From positions 17,062,023-17,126,022 of the forward strand of contig NW_020312785.1 of the NCBI RefSeq assembly GCF_003265705.1: 64,000 bases of DNA, written 5' to 3'. This DNA is from Callorhinus ursinus (Eukaryota > Chordata > Mammalia > Carnivora > Otariidae). The notes under the pieces were generated by a model, which saw nothing but the letters and a program-made list of their open reading frames with translations, did no database searches and was not told where the DNA came from. A program made the position numbers and the translations under genes. Positions 1-10,440 of this stretch are shown here, in pieces; within the stretch, counting starts at the first letter, position 1, and every line of letters starts with the position of its first letter.

Positions 1-66
1 TCATGTTAAAATTATTATGTATACATAAAGAAATAACATGAAATAATATGAAAATTTTACGCTGAA

Positions 67-417
67 GGGGCAGTTGCCTGGCTTAGTCAGTGGAGCGTGA
101 GACTCTTTTTTTTTTTAAGATTTTATTTATTCATTTGAGACACAGAGATACAGAGAGAGAGAGAGAGCATGAGCAGGGGGAGAGGCAGAGGGAAAGGGAG
201 AAGCAGGCTCCCCGCTGAGCCAGAAGCCCGATGTGGGGCTCGATCCCAGGATCCTGGGATCATGACCTGAGCTGAAGGCAGACGCTCAACCATCTGAGCC
301 ACCCAGGTGCCCCAGAGCATGTGACTCTTGATCTTAGGGTCCTGAGTTCAAACCCCATGCTGGGCAGGGAGCTTACTTGAAAAAAGATTAAAAATTAAAA
401 AGAAGTAAAATACAAAA
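67..417 (+). mobile_element. Old short tRNA-Lys SINE, split by a younger SINE
   Basis: An old tRNA-Lys-like SINE, cut in two by the SINE at 108-314. The left part (67-107) holds an A-box-like stretch, TGGCTTAGTCAGTGG, at 79-93. The right part (330-417) holds a B-box-like GAGTTCAAAC at 344-353, then an A-rich tail. Without the insert the element is about 130 bp and lacks the CT-rich body of the younger copies. It has its own target duplication: 50-66 matches 418-434 at 15 of 17 bases. The pol III boxes are now about 250 bp apart, so it is presumably silent. It is not a functional tRNA gene: the stems are mutated and it carries a retroposon tail. Confidence 0.8.
108..314 (-). mobile_element. 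CAN-SINE (SINEC), nested
   Basis: A full-length carnivore SINE read in reverse: poly-T, ATTTTATTTATT tail, GA-rich body, then the tRNA-derived head ending GAGCCACCCAGGTGCCCC. The target duplication at 93-107 and 315-329 matches at 13 of 15 bases and consists of sequence from the older SINE around it, which proves the order of insertion. Confidence 0.93.
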
Positions 418-429
418 GAAAATTTTACA

Positions 430-1018
430 CTAAAATATTAATAGTCAAAATCTGGAACTCCGACAGCAGCAAATGTAAGCAAGGATGTAGAGCAATAAAA
501 ACTCATTCATTGCTGCCAGGAATGCAGAATGGACAGCCACTTTAGAAGACAGTTTGGTGGTTCCTTACAATATTGAACATACTCTCACGGTACAATCTTG
601 TAATCTTCCTTGGTATTTACCCACAAGGGTTGAAAACATGTTTGCATAAAAACCTTCACACAGATGTTTATAGCAGCTTTATTCTTAATTGCTAAAACTT
701 GGAAGCAACTAGGATGTCCTTCAGTATATGGATGGATAAATGAATTAAGTATATCCAGACAATAGACCATTATTCAGTGCTAAAAAGAAATAAGCTCTCA
801 AGTCCTGAAAGGATATTAAGGAAACTTACATGCATGTGAGTGAAAGCAGCCAATCTGCAAAGGCTTCATACAGTGTGATTCCAACTATATGACTTTCTGG
901 AGTAGGCAAAACTGTAAAGACAGTAAAAATACCAGTGGTCACCAGGTGATTGGTGGCGAGACATGAATGAGCAGAGCATAGAGGATTTTAGGCCAGTAAA
1001 ATGCCCTATATGATAATG

Positions 1019-1067
<49 letters not shown>

Positions 1068-1375
1068 TATATAAATTATATATACACATATATATATGTG
1101 TGTGTGTGTGTGTGTTACTATACTTTAATGCACTGCAATAGGATGCAAACACTAGGAGTGAACACTAAGATAAACTGTGGAGACTTTTGGTGATTATAAT
1201 ATGTCACTATATGTTCATCCTTGGTATAGAATGCACTATTCTGGTTAGTGATGTTAATAATGGGGGAAGCTATGCATGTGTGAGGCAGAGATCATATGAA
1301 AAACCTCTATACTTTCCTCTCAATTTTGTTATAAACCTAAAACTGCTCTAAAAAAATAAAGTCTTTTAAAAATAG
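430..1375 (+). mobile_element. Old L1 (L1M-type) 3' end
   Basis: Decayed end of L1 ORF2 followed by its 3' UTR, in sense orientation. Recognisable landmarks are the ORF2 tail wording (TTTATAGCAGCTTTATTC near 668, ATGGATGGATAAATGAA near 729) and the 3' UTR ending in AAACTGCTCTAAAAAAATAAAG near 1340-1362. A (TA)n/(TG)n microsatellite interrupts it at 1018-1116. Many indels and stops make it an ancient, inactive copy. The exact subfamily is not assigned. Confidence 0.7.
1018..1116. repeat. Compound (TA)n/(TG)n microsatellite
   Basis: About 21 uninterrupted TA units at 1018-1060, a mixed TA/CA stretch, then about nine TG units to 1116. It lies inside the old L1 3' UTR. It is probably length-polymorphic and able to form a hairpin or cruciform. 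Confidence 0.95.
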
Positions 1376-1504
1376 GAATATAGAACAAGCTATCCTCAAA
1401 TCTGCAATAGGATATCTGCTAAAACCCTAAAGCTAAAGCATAAGAATAAGTCTAACCCACAAACTAGTGTTTCTAGATAAACTGAAGAGAAATGAGTAAA
1501 TATT

Positions 1505-1800
1505 TCCATTTGTACCAAAACATGTGCAAAAATGTTCATAGCAGCATTATTTATAATATCCATAAGTGAAAATAATGTAAATATCCCTTAGCAATATACT
1601 GAATTAAATATGTTTAGAATTTTCATGTGATGGGGATATAACACAACTACACAGCATTAGAAATAAACTACTTCTACATCCAATAACATAGATTATTATC
1701 CCAGCTATATGATTTCATTTCTAAGAAATTAAAAATTGGCAGCATTATATCAATGGTACAAGTCTGAATAATGGTTGCTTCAGCTTGGAATTGTTATTAA
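1505..1800 (+). mobile_element. Old L1 ORF2-tail fragment
   Basis: Carries the common L1 ORF2-end wording (GTTCATAGCAGCATTATTTATAAT near 1535, then a 'calculated' series of amino-acid-coding remnants with stops) in sense orientation. It lies after the L1 end at 430-1375 and is probably a separate old copy. No intact reading frame. Confidence 0.5.
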
Positions 1801-1884
1801 AGGCTTAGGGTTGGGAGAATGAGCAAATTTTTCTGTAATGTTGGAAGTGTGCAATATCTCAATCTGGGTGCTATTTATGTTTTG

Positions 1885-2088
1885 TTTTTTTTTAAGATTT
1901 TATTTATTTATTTAATTGACACAGAGAGAGAGACAGCGAGAGAGGGAACACAAGCAGGGGGAGTGGGAGAGGGAGAAGCAGGCTTCCCGGCGGAGCAGGG
2001 AGCCTGATGCGGGGCTCGATCCCAGGACCCCGGGATCATGACCTGAGCCGAAGGCAGACGCTTAACGACCGAGCCACCCAGGTGCCCA
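1885..2088 (-). mobile_element. CAN-SINE (SINEC)
   Basis: Full-length, from poly-T to the reversed head GAGCCACCCAGGTGCCCA. The target duplication (1863-1877 and 2090-2104, starting TCTGGGTG) matches at 14 of 15 bases. Confidence 0.93.
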
Positions 2089-2269
2089 GTCTGGGTGGTA
2101 TTTAAACATACATAGATGCAATCATACCCAAATACATATGTATACATATACATTTGAACTATCAAGTTTTCTGCATTTAACTCTAAACATACTATCATCA
2201 ATAGAAACTATTTTAAAACAAAATTAAATTATTACAAAAACTAATGAAATGTCAAGTATTTCGTATAAT

Positions 2270-2760
2270 AGAATTCTTTGTATAACTGGTGATAGAGTGA
2301 AAATTGGTCCGAATACTCTGAAGAACAATGTCACAAAATCTGACGAAGTAAAAGATATTCCAGCCCCAAAGACTCAGCAATGCCAGGTAATCTTAAAGAA
2401 ATGCCAATTTTAGAACACTAGCATACATATATTATAATGTCTAAACCAGCGTTGTTTGTGATAGCCAAACACTGGAAATAACTTAAAATTCCATGAACTG
2501 AAAAATGTCCACATAAATTACGGCATTGTCACATGTACGCTATGAAACAGATACAATATAAACCAGGTGTATAAAAAAATGAACTAGGGCTCTACCTATG
2601 AATATTATAATCACAGTTTTGAGGGAAATAAAGTTGCCAAGGAATTCACACAGTATGATGACATTAACGCAACATATAAAATATCAAATCATATTATATC
2701 AGTAAGCAACAAATATATTAAAAGTATAATGAAATGCCTGAAATGAAAATTGGAAATTCT
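2270..2760 (+). mobile_element. Probable old L1 fragment
   Basis: Order and wording resemble the L1 ORF2 tail (GTTGTTTGTGATAGCCAAACA near 2450, then phrases resembling 'aatgtccac..aaattacggc' and 'gctatgaaacagatac'), but it is strongly diverged. Subfamily not assigned. A different old repeat is possible. Confidence 0.45.
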
Positions 2761-3949
2761 TAATTTGGGAATAAATGGTCAAGGAGCTTCAACCATATTG
2801 CTTATGCTTTATTTATTTAAATGGAGTAGATACACAATGAAAGATTTATTATTTTTATATACATATATCTTAATACATAAATATTTTCAAAGTGAATAAT
2901 ATTAACAATACATGTGGAAGGTAAAGTACAAAAGAAACCCAATAAAACATAACTTTTATAGAAAGACTACAATCAACAATCATTATAAAGAAAATATTTC
3001 AATTGGCAGTTAACGATGGCATGCATCTGAGTGAACAAGGAGTCAGGAATAACCCATGTTCATTAGCATTTCCTTTGACAGTGGATATGTTTCATAGCTC
3101 CGTAACTAGTGTGTAAATAAAACACTGCATTTATCTACTAAAATATGGTTTAATAATGGCACATTTACTTCTACCAAATGCAGTCACAATGACAGAGGAG
3201 AATATGAGGGAAGTTGATCTAATTTTCCCATTAAATGCGTATCATGTGTGCAGGGGAGCAGAATGCTCATTTTCTAGTTATTAATCCAGATCAGCTAAGA
3301 AAAGTGGAGAATAAAAGTCTTATATTTTCTTTACTAGTTGCGAGTGATGAACTATAGGTGAAGAGAAGCATGAACTTTCATGGAGTTTCTTATCAGTGGG
3401 CCTGGTCAGCTTCAGAAGAACACAGAACAAGGTCAATTAAAGATAAACACTTGTTGGGAGAACTAAGACAATTCTTTTGAGAAACAGGGAAGCTGAATAA
3501 AAATATTGGCATGTATACACATAAACTCTAGAAGAAAATGTTGTTGTAAATACTGTATTCAATAACTTGGTATCTCAGTGGAAAACTTTCTGGTTTCCTC
3601 AACACATGGGTGTTTTTATCTGTTCTTCTTGTTTGGAAATCTAGACTGACTGCTTTTTAAACTGTTTCCCAGTTCCTGGATGGATCCTCATAGGCTCTTT
3701 GTTTCTCTTTTCTAGATCTCAAGGTTTCAGGTTGCTTTAATTTCCACAGTACTTATTTCTCTATGCTCTGTTTTGAAGTGTCCCACCAAAAAGTGATGGT
3801 AGAGTAGAGCATATTTATTCCCATAGTTCTCTTTCCTTGGGAACATTAAAGTGCCTAGATTCTTGACTATATAATAAGAAATTCTGCTAACCACAATATA
3901 GTATCAGCAGTAAAAATGAAAACACATGTCTTTTCTTGGACCACTATAA
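2761..3949. other. Unassigned AT-rich sequence
   Basis: I recognise no gene, RNA or repeat family here. ORFs are below 60 codons and low-complexity tracts are short. Confidence 0.5.
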
Positions 3950-3969
3950 AAACAAAACAAAAACAAAAA

Positions 3970-4345
3970 CAAAAACGACTGAGTGGCTTAAACAACAATT
4001 TGTTTATCATGGTTACGGAGGCTGGGAAGTCCAAGATCCAGATGCCAGCAGATTTGGGTGCTGGTAAGAGCCCTCTCCCTGCCTTGCAGACAGCAAGCTT
4101 CTAGCTGCATCCTTACGTGGCAGAGAGACGGAGACAGGGGGGGAGGGAGGAAGGGGGGGGAGAGAGAGAGAGAGGGAGAGAGAGAGAGAGAACTACTTTG
4201 TTCTCTCTTCCTCTTCTTGTAACACTCATCACATCATGACAACTCTACCTTAATGACCTCATTTAAACCTAATTACCTCCTAAAGGCTCCACCTTCACAT
4301 ATCATCAGATTGAGGGTTGGCATTTCAACATATGGATTTGTGGGA
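3970..4345 (-). mobile_element. MaLR-type LTR (MST/MLT1-like)
   Basis: In reverse it shows the ERVL-MaLR LTR pattern: GAGTGGCTTAAACAACAA near 3980, GAAGTCCAAGATCCAGATG near 4026, GACCTCATTTAAACCTAATTACC near 4255 and CATTTCAACATATGGATTT near 4321. The middle has expanded into a G/GA-rich tract (4127-4193). An (AAAAAC)n run precedes it at 3950-3976. It is a non-coding solo LTR; no internal retroviral sequence was seen. Confidence 0.75.
4127..4193 (+). repeat. G-rich and (GA)n tract, possible G-quadruplex
   Basis: G runs at 4137-4143, 4145-4147 and 4153-4160, separated by one to five bases, followed by nearly pure GA repeats to 4193. Because the long runs can split, the G-quadruplex pattern is met on the plus strand. 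The tract is an expansion inside the LTR at 3970-4345. Confidence 0.85.
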
Positions 4346-4690
4346 GATGTAAATTCAGAGAGGCAGACAGAGAGAATATGAGACAGAATGAAAGAGAATT
4401 ATTTATTTCAAGGAACTGGCTCATGTGATTGTTGGGGCTGGTAGTTCTGAAATCTGTGGGACAAGTTAGCAAGGTGGAACTCAGGGTTTCTTTCAGTCTT
4501 GAGGAAGAATTCCTTCTTCAGGAAACTCCAATCTTTGCTCTTAAGGCCTTCAACAGATTGAATGGAAAGGCCCACCCACATTAATGGAGGGTAACCTGTT
4601 TTACTTAAAGTTTGCTGATTATCAGAATTAATCTCATTATGCAGTAACATAGCTAGTCAAGTTGATGCATAAAATTAAGGGTCACAATAT
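4346..4690 (-). mobile_element. ERVL-type (MLT2-like) LTR
   Basis: Read in reverse it has the ERVL LTR plan: a start resembling 'tgtgaccctTAATTTTATG..TCAACTTGAC' (4640-4690), GGGTGGGCC near 4571-4579, GGCCTTAAGAGCAAAG near 4536-4551, then AGCCCCAACAATCACATGAGCC near 4421-4442. It abuts the MaLR LTR on its left, and both are in the same orientation. No internal gag/pol sequence was seen. Family name is by recollection. Confidence 0.65.
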
Positions 4691-6329
4691 ATAAAGCATT
4701 CAATATGGATCCGTTTCCTGTCTTCTTTTACTGTGTTTCTAATGTTTAGGGAAGTTTGTAGTTTTGCTCTAGAAGTTATTTTAATGACGCTATATTAATG
4801 AAATATGCTCTTTCTTTTTCGACTCCCTATTTTAAACCTAACTAAAATGAAGTTGTATCCTTTTCTTTCCCCTCCCCTATAATTACACAATCACCCACAT
4901 TTAATCAATATTAATCCTTTAATTTCTCTTTGTTTTTGCATATATGTTTCATCTTTCACTGATTTGCTACCCTTAAATAATACTCTTTGACACCTAGGAA
5001 TTGTAATGAGACCATCTGCAGACTAATTTTACTTTCTAGCTATGTACCAAATCCATCTGTTCCCATTTTGTGTTAGATGGAGGAGTTCTACATTGTTAGA
5101 GCATATACAATTCATGGTCCAATCTATCAACTCTATTCTTCCTTTTATTTATCTGTTTGATTGACAACTACCCTTTCTATCTGGAGTTCATCCTTTCTTA
5201 ATGTTCTCAAGAAGGCTCTTGCAAGGAATATTTACTAGGTTTCCTTGTTTGTTCGAAAATTTTGCTTTTAAACATCAGGGTCAACCTGCCTTGCTTCACA
5301 CTTTCTGTCCTAGAATATCTTACTGATTCTTCTGAATGGAATGTGGTTGTGGCTGTGACAACTTTCCATTATAAAATGGTGACCATATCTAAGTTACCAT
5401 ACAAACAAAAGTTTTAAGAGTGAAATGGGAAAATATAATGGTATAGTAGTTATACCAGGATCATAGGCATAAAATCTGACTGTCCTACATGAATCAGGAT
5501 TGGTGGGGTTTTATTCACAGACAAGTGTGATTTATTATTACATGGTTTCAGGAAAAATTCACAGATAGGTGGGGAAATGAGACAGGAAATGAGAAGTGTC
5601 CAAAAAGAGCAGATTTTTGAAAAAGCCCGCAAAGAATGGCTTTAGCTCAGTCCTTCAAAGATGATCTGTAGGAAGTGTGGGCAAAACCTCAGCATTTTTC
5701 CTGATGAGAAGGCTAATTAGAGCTTGGAGTATTTGTGCCTCTGTGCACATTGTCATTGTGTAAGAGCTATTCACAGGACAAAACCTCTGAACCAGTTGTT
5801 GTTCTCCGCTTATGCAGACATACCTAGTTCTGGCCACCTGTGCATAATTACCTGATATAGTTGCAGCTGCTGACTCCTGGGAGTGGCAACCTATATGGAG
5901 GCCTCACGCAAACATATGGGAGAGGGATCCCACAGAATGTAAGTGGAGCACAAACAATGTGCTAAGTTTCCCATTTAAGGGGAACTCACCATAAAGTTTC
6001 TCTATTCTTCAAATTGCGGCTAGTTACAATTTCCAGGCAGAAAATACCTACAAGGGAAGAATTGGTGGCAAGAAATATAACCCCCAATGCTATAGCTGTT
6101 CTGTAGGCCATAGCTGATCATTTCAGCAACCTCGTCTTCCATTTATTCTTGCGTGTCTCTGGGGTTCATGTGTATGTATGCTGTAAGGTAAGCACCCTTT
6201 TTCTTCCATCCCCAAGTATGTTCACATTTCTTGCAGGACAAATTGTTGAAAACATTATTTCCTTATTGAATGACCATGATATCACTGAAAAAAAAAAACC
6301 CACAAATTAAGCATGTAAGTCAGGACCTA
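4691..6329. other. Unassigned sequence
   Basis: No gene or repeat I can name. At 5440-6200 the base composition is more balanced and resembles an old LTR or unique sequence, but I cannot place it. ORFs are at most about 60 codons. A poly-A run (AAAAAAAAAACCC) lies near 6289. Confidence 0.45.
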
Positions 6330-7075
6330 TTTCTGGATTTCCTTTTCTTTTCCATTGTCTGTATGTCCACTTATCCACAAATGTGTATGTCCATCTATGC
6401 CATACTGCTTTAATGACTGGTGCCTAAAAAGACTATATATGGACCTTGAAATAAAAAGATGTTACTCCTCTGGCTTTGCTCTTCTTTCTCTCTCTTTTTT
6501 TTAAGATTTTATTTATTTATTTGACAGACAGAGACTCAGCGAGAGAGGGAACACAAGCAGGGGGAGCGGGAGAGGGAGAAGCAGGCTTCCCGCGGAGCAG
6601 GGAGCCCGATGCGGGGCTCGATCCCAGGACCCTGGGATCATGACCTGAGACTAAGGCAGACGCTTAACAACTGAGCCACCCAGGCGCCCCTTTGCTCTTC
6701 TTTCTAATCATTTTGGATATAATAGGTTTTTTGAATTTCTATATAAAATTCAGAGTTAGCTTAATAATTTCTATAAAGAAACCTGCTAGGATTTTGATTG
6801 AGTTTGCACTGAATCTATAGATCAATTTGGGAAGAGTTAATATCATAATAACATGAGTCTCCCAGTCGGAGCATGCTATGTGTCTTAATTCATTTAGCCC
6901 TTTCTCTCAGCCAAGTGGTGAAGATTTCAGTGAACAGGTTTAGCATATATTATGATCAATTTATTCTTAAGTGTTCATGTTTTTGAGGGTATTATTAATG
7001 GAATGGGTTGTAACCTGAATAAACTTATTTTCTTTTCATATTGTACTGGCTAGAACTTCCACACAATATTGAATT
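6330..7075 (-). mobile_element. Old L1 ORF2 relic, interrupted by a SINE
   Basis: Reversed L1 ORF2 wording: 'CCATTGTCTGTATGTCCAC' near 6353, a match to the 'tttgaatttctatataaaattcagagttagctt' region at 6732-6764, 'gattttgattgagtttgcactgaatctatag' near 6790-6820, and the 'ctggctagaacttcc' phrase near 7047-7061. It is split by the SINE at 6492-6690. The jump near 7020 skips part of the RT domain, so there is an internal deletion. Long decayed; no reading frame survives. Confidence 0.7.
6492..6690 (-). mobile_element. CAN-SINE (SINEC)
   Basis: Full-length and young-looking. The target duplication TTTGCTCTTCTTTCT is perfect over 15 bases (6475-6489 and 6691-6705). It sits in, and in the same orientation as, the old L1 at 6330-7075. 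Confidence 0.95.
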
Positions 7076-7590
7076 GCAGCTGTAGGAATAGATGTCTCTG
7101 CTTTGTTCCAGAACTTAAGGGGAAATAATTCTTGTGACCCAGTCACACAGGATTCCATGCTCAGAAGGGCCCTATTTTTGGTCTAAAACTCTTCTGTCAC
7201 TGCTTTGAAATTCTTAATAATTTGATCTTTGTATCTGTGATTTGTAAGTGAAGTTCTCTTGGGTCACTGGAGCATGACAGTGAGCGGAGGAGATGCGTAT
7301 GATTGCCCGTCTCCCGTTCCTTGCCGTTCCATTCACATACAGTGTTTGCAATGTCCCATGAGCGCAGAATCCCAGTAGATCCATAATGCATGACAGTTCA
7401 CCAAGATTCCAGCAAGTACAAGCTACACACATTAGATCTATGAATGAGTGAGCAAGGGGTGATCATTCTGAGAGGCCATGCTTTCCATTCGAACCAGAAC
7501 TTTCCTTGAAGACAAAAAGAAAGCAATGACTTTCTAAGAAATGCAAACAACCAAGGAACACTCTACCATTTTCCCTCTGTTACTTTCCTG
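7076..7590. other. Unassigned sequence
   Basis: No repeat family or gene recognised. Two overlapping ORFs of about 64-72 codons on the minus strand near 7200-7430 have no recognisable domain, and two open frames across the same bases argue against coding. Confidence 0.45.
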
Positions 7591-7596
7591 TTTCAA

Positions 7597-7960
7597 AGTC
7601 CTAACCCATAGTAAGTGGTAATGTGACTTTATTTGGATATGGGTTCTTTACAAAGGTAATCAAGTTAAAACTGAGTTCATTGGGTGGGCCTAAATCAAGT
7701 AAGACTGGTGTCCTTAGAAATAGAGGATATTTGAAGGCAGACACACACAAGAATAATGTCACATGAAGAGACACAGGATAAAGATAGCCCAGGAGAGAGG
7801 CCTGGAACAGATCCTTCCTCACAGTCCTCCAAAGGAACCAACTAATGTGCTGATACCTTGCTACTCAACTTCTAGCCTCCAGAACTATGAGACAAATTTC
7901 TGTTGTTTAAGCCACCCAAATTGTGGTAGTTTGTTATGACAGTCCTAGTAAACAAATATG
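7597..7960 (+). mobile_element. MaLR-type LTR (MST/MLT1-like)
   Basis: Forward-strand MaLR LTR: GTGACTTTATTTGGATATGGG near 7623, TGGTGTCCTTAGAAATAGAGG near 7706, CCTCCAGAACTATGAGACAAATTTC near 7875, then GTTGTTTAAGCCACCC and the end at about 7956 (GTCCTAGTAAACAAATA). A solo LTR of about 360 bp with no coding content. Confidence 0.85.
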
Positions 7961-8299
7961 TTCTTCTATATGTTGTATTGGAGAAATTAGAAAATTCCAA
8001 GTTTAACTACCATAATTTTTTCCTCCAGAACATCTTATTATAAAATACATTAAACATTTGACAACATAAATTATTATAGAGCATGAAGAACAACCCAAAC
8101 ATATATACACATACACACACAAGTTTTTTTTTTTGCATTATCTTATAAATTTGGTAAGGAACCCATCTTACTGTTGAATTCCCTACTTGCATGTGCCTGT
8201 GCAGCTGAATGTTACTGGAAAAAAACACACATTGTGCTGATTGCTCTCAACTTAAATATGTGACTGCTAACTTCAGAGCAGTTGGGCATTATTGTTTAC

Positions 8300-9420
8300 T
8301 CAGAAATCAATCTACACTTCTCAGTTCATTTTTCATCCCATTTTACTAGAAAGCTATTCCATACTTCCTCATTTTCCCAAAAATATCCAGAGCCATCTCA
8401 ATCATCTTCATTCTCAGCTAATGATCTTGCTTCCAATTTCACTGAGAAAATTGATTTGATGACAAGAGAACTTCTACAGGATTTCCCCTACATCAATCCA
8501 ACTCTCAACAATTATGTCTAAATTCTCTTCTTGCTCTCTGGTTCACATGGATAAACTATGAAACTCCAAGCTAAAATTTTCACTTCCATCTATGCACAGT
8601 ATCCCTTCTCCTTTACCTATGCAAAATTTTAACTCCAATATTTTACTTCTTTCTCTGATATACTTTTAAATTTTCCCACTCTAGTGGCTTTTTACCGTCA
8701 TCATGTAAATATATCATTGTATCTCTATTCTTAAGAAAATTCTTTCAATTCCAATTCTACGTTCAGCTACTGCCCCATTTTTTTTTAACTTTCTTTTATA
8801 AGAACATACTTTGGAAGAGCTGTTTATGTCAAAGTTTCTTAATCTTCCTTTATCTCCTGAGTCTCCTTCATCAATCATTTATGTTCACCCCTCTGTACTC
8901 CGTTTGTCAAGCTACAGATTAATTTCCCACTGTTGAAGCTAATGATTAATATGCAGTCCTTAACTTGAACTATCAATAGCACATAAGCACATTTATTGTG
9001 CTTTTATAACATAATAGCATATAAGACATATCAACACATTATTACTATTTATATATCAATAGCATATAACATAACCCCTGTGTCTTGGAAGAGTGGCTTC
9101 ATTTGGCTTCCAGTTTCCTATTTCTGTCTGATGTCCTTTCTACTCTTCTGGCACCTCTTTAGCCTTCTATGCTGGTTTATCCTTACTTCCTGAACTTTTA
9201 GTGTTGGATACCACAGAGCTCAGTTTTTGATATTCTTCTTTTCTCTAGCTATACAACTTCTATTTGATCTCACATAATTATATGGGTTTAATCACGATCT
9301 ATATGCCAAATGTTTGGCAGATTGATATATATCCAGGTGCAGACCTCTCTGCTGAGAGAATCCACCTAACTACTGGGCTTATCACAAATGTGATGTCCAT
9401 TAATCTGTAACATTGTAATA
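8300..9420 (+). mobile_element. Probable L2 (LINE-2) RT-region relic
   Basis: From 9070 to 9400 the order of phrases follows the L2 RT region: TTTCTACTCTTCTGGCACC near 9138, CACAGAGCTCAGTTTTTGAT near 9211, ATATGGGTTTAATCACGATC near 9280, the decayed YADD region (CTATATGCCAAATG near 9299) and CAGACCTCTCTGCTGAGAG near 9340. The CT-rich part from 8300 to 8960 fits the upstream L2 sequence less well. A 79-codon ORF at 8282-8521 is incidental. Very old; boundaries uncertain. Confidence 0.5.
8985..9003. repeat. Short perfect hairpin
   Basis: Arms AAGCACA and TGTGCTT around a five-base loop. It stands out in AT-rich sequence and lies among three loose copies of 'aatagcAtataa' (8974, 9013, 9058). 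Probably chance or slippage. Confidence 0.6.
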
Positions 9421-9961
9421 AATAAAAAAGTATAAAATAGTAGTTTAATGTTTAGCTCTGTCTAAATGCCACTCTGTACTACTTCATATAATATTCTTCA
9501 TATAAGGATTAACACAAATTATACACTGTTTAACCATTATTTTACATATAACTCAGGATAAATTTTATAGATTTTCCTGAATTTGTAATACAAGTATGCT
9601 AATATATATACTTATAGTTATATATTCCCTTGTGTGATGGATATATACTTATATGTATGATATATTCATATATAAATATAAATACACTTACATATTATAT
9701 GTATTCATATATAAGTGTATGCATATATATATGTATGTGTGTGTTATTTCATATTGTAGCAGTTTCTAATAATTAAATGTTTCATTTTATGGCATGAGCG
9801 GCAGTACGGAGGGAGAAATGCTTGCAGTATATTTTTTCTTGTCATATAAGGTAAGGAGGATTAGGGCGGGAAATGTCACAAATGACCTCAATGCTGAGAC
9901 AGCATGTATATAAAAATAATTGGATTATGAAATTAACTTGTAGTACTATGATGATAATAAC
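9421..9961. other. AT-rich low-complexity stretch
   Basis: Almost entirely A/T from 9421 to 9780, with TATA-type repeats and many small palindromes at 9598-9745. The stretch from 9780 to 9961 is unassigned. No gene. Confidence 0.7.
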
Positions 9962-10440
9962 ATGAAGGGGGGGAATCGGAGGGGGAGGCAAACCATGAGA
10001 GATGATGGACTCTGAGAAACAAACTGAGGGTTCTAGAGGGGAGGGGGTGGGGGGGTGGGTTAGCCTGGTGATGGGTATTAAAGAGGCCACGTTCTGCATG
10101 GAGCACTGGGTGGTTTTTTGTTGTTGTTCTTTTTTTTTTTAAAGATTTTATTTATTTATTTGAGAGAGAGAGAATGAGAGACAGAGAGCACGAGAGGGAA
10201 GAGAGTCAGAGGGAGAAGCAGACTCCCCGCTGAGCAGGGAGCCCGATGCGGGACTCGATCCCAGGACTCCAGGATCATGACCTGAGCCGAAGGCAGTCGC
10301 TTAACCAACTGAGCCACCCAGGTGCCCCAGGACCACTGGGTGTTATATGCAAACAATGAATCATGGAACACTACATCAAAAACTGATGATGTAATGTATG
10401 GTGATTAACAATAAAAAAAGTTAAAAAAATAAAAAATAAA
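9962..10440 (+). mobile_element. 5'-truncated young L1 3' end
   Basis: The last part of a carnivore L1 3' UTR: ATGGACTCTGAGAAACAAAC near 10004, a G-rich tract at 10037-10059 (a four-run G-quadruplex pattern), GCCTGGTGATGGGTATTAAAG near 10062, the GCACTGGGTG segment, then GATGTAATGTATGGTGATTA near 10387 and a poly-A tail to about 10440. Split by the SINE at 10113-10328. About 265 bp of L1 remain. Confidence 0.88.
10113..10328 (-). mobile_element. CAN-SINE (SINEC) inside an L1 3' UTR
   Basis: Full-length, from the T-rich tail to head GAGCCACCCAGGTGCCCC. The target duplication is made of L1 sequence: GGAGCACTGGGTG (10100-10112) and GGACCACTGGGTG (10330-10342), 12 of 13. It is opposite in orientation to its host L1, the only such case among the SINE-in-L1 insertions here. 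Confidence 0.93.

Noticed and set aside
67..417. Functional tRNA-Lys gene
   Set aside because: The tRNA-like head is mutated, split by an insertion and followed by a retroposon tail with target duplications. All other tRNA-like matches are also SINE heads.
1018..1116. Origin or scaffold-attachment element
   Set aside because: AT richness here is explained by a microsatellite; no further evidence.
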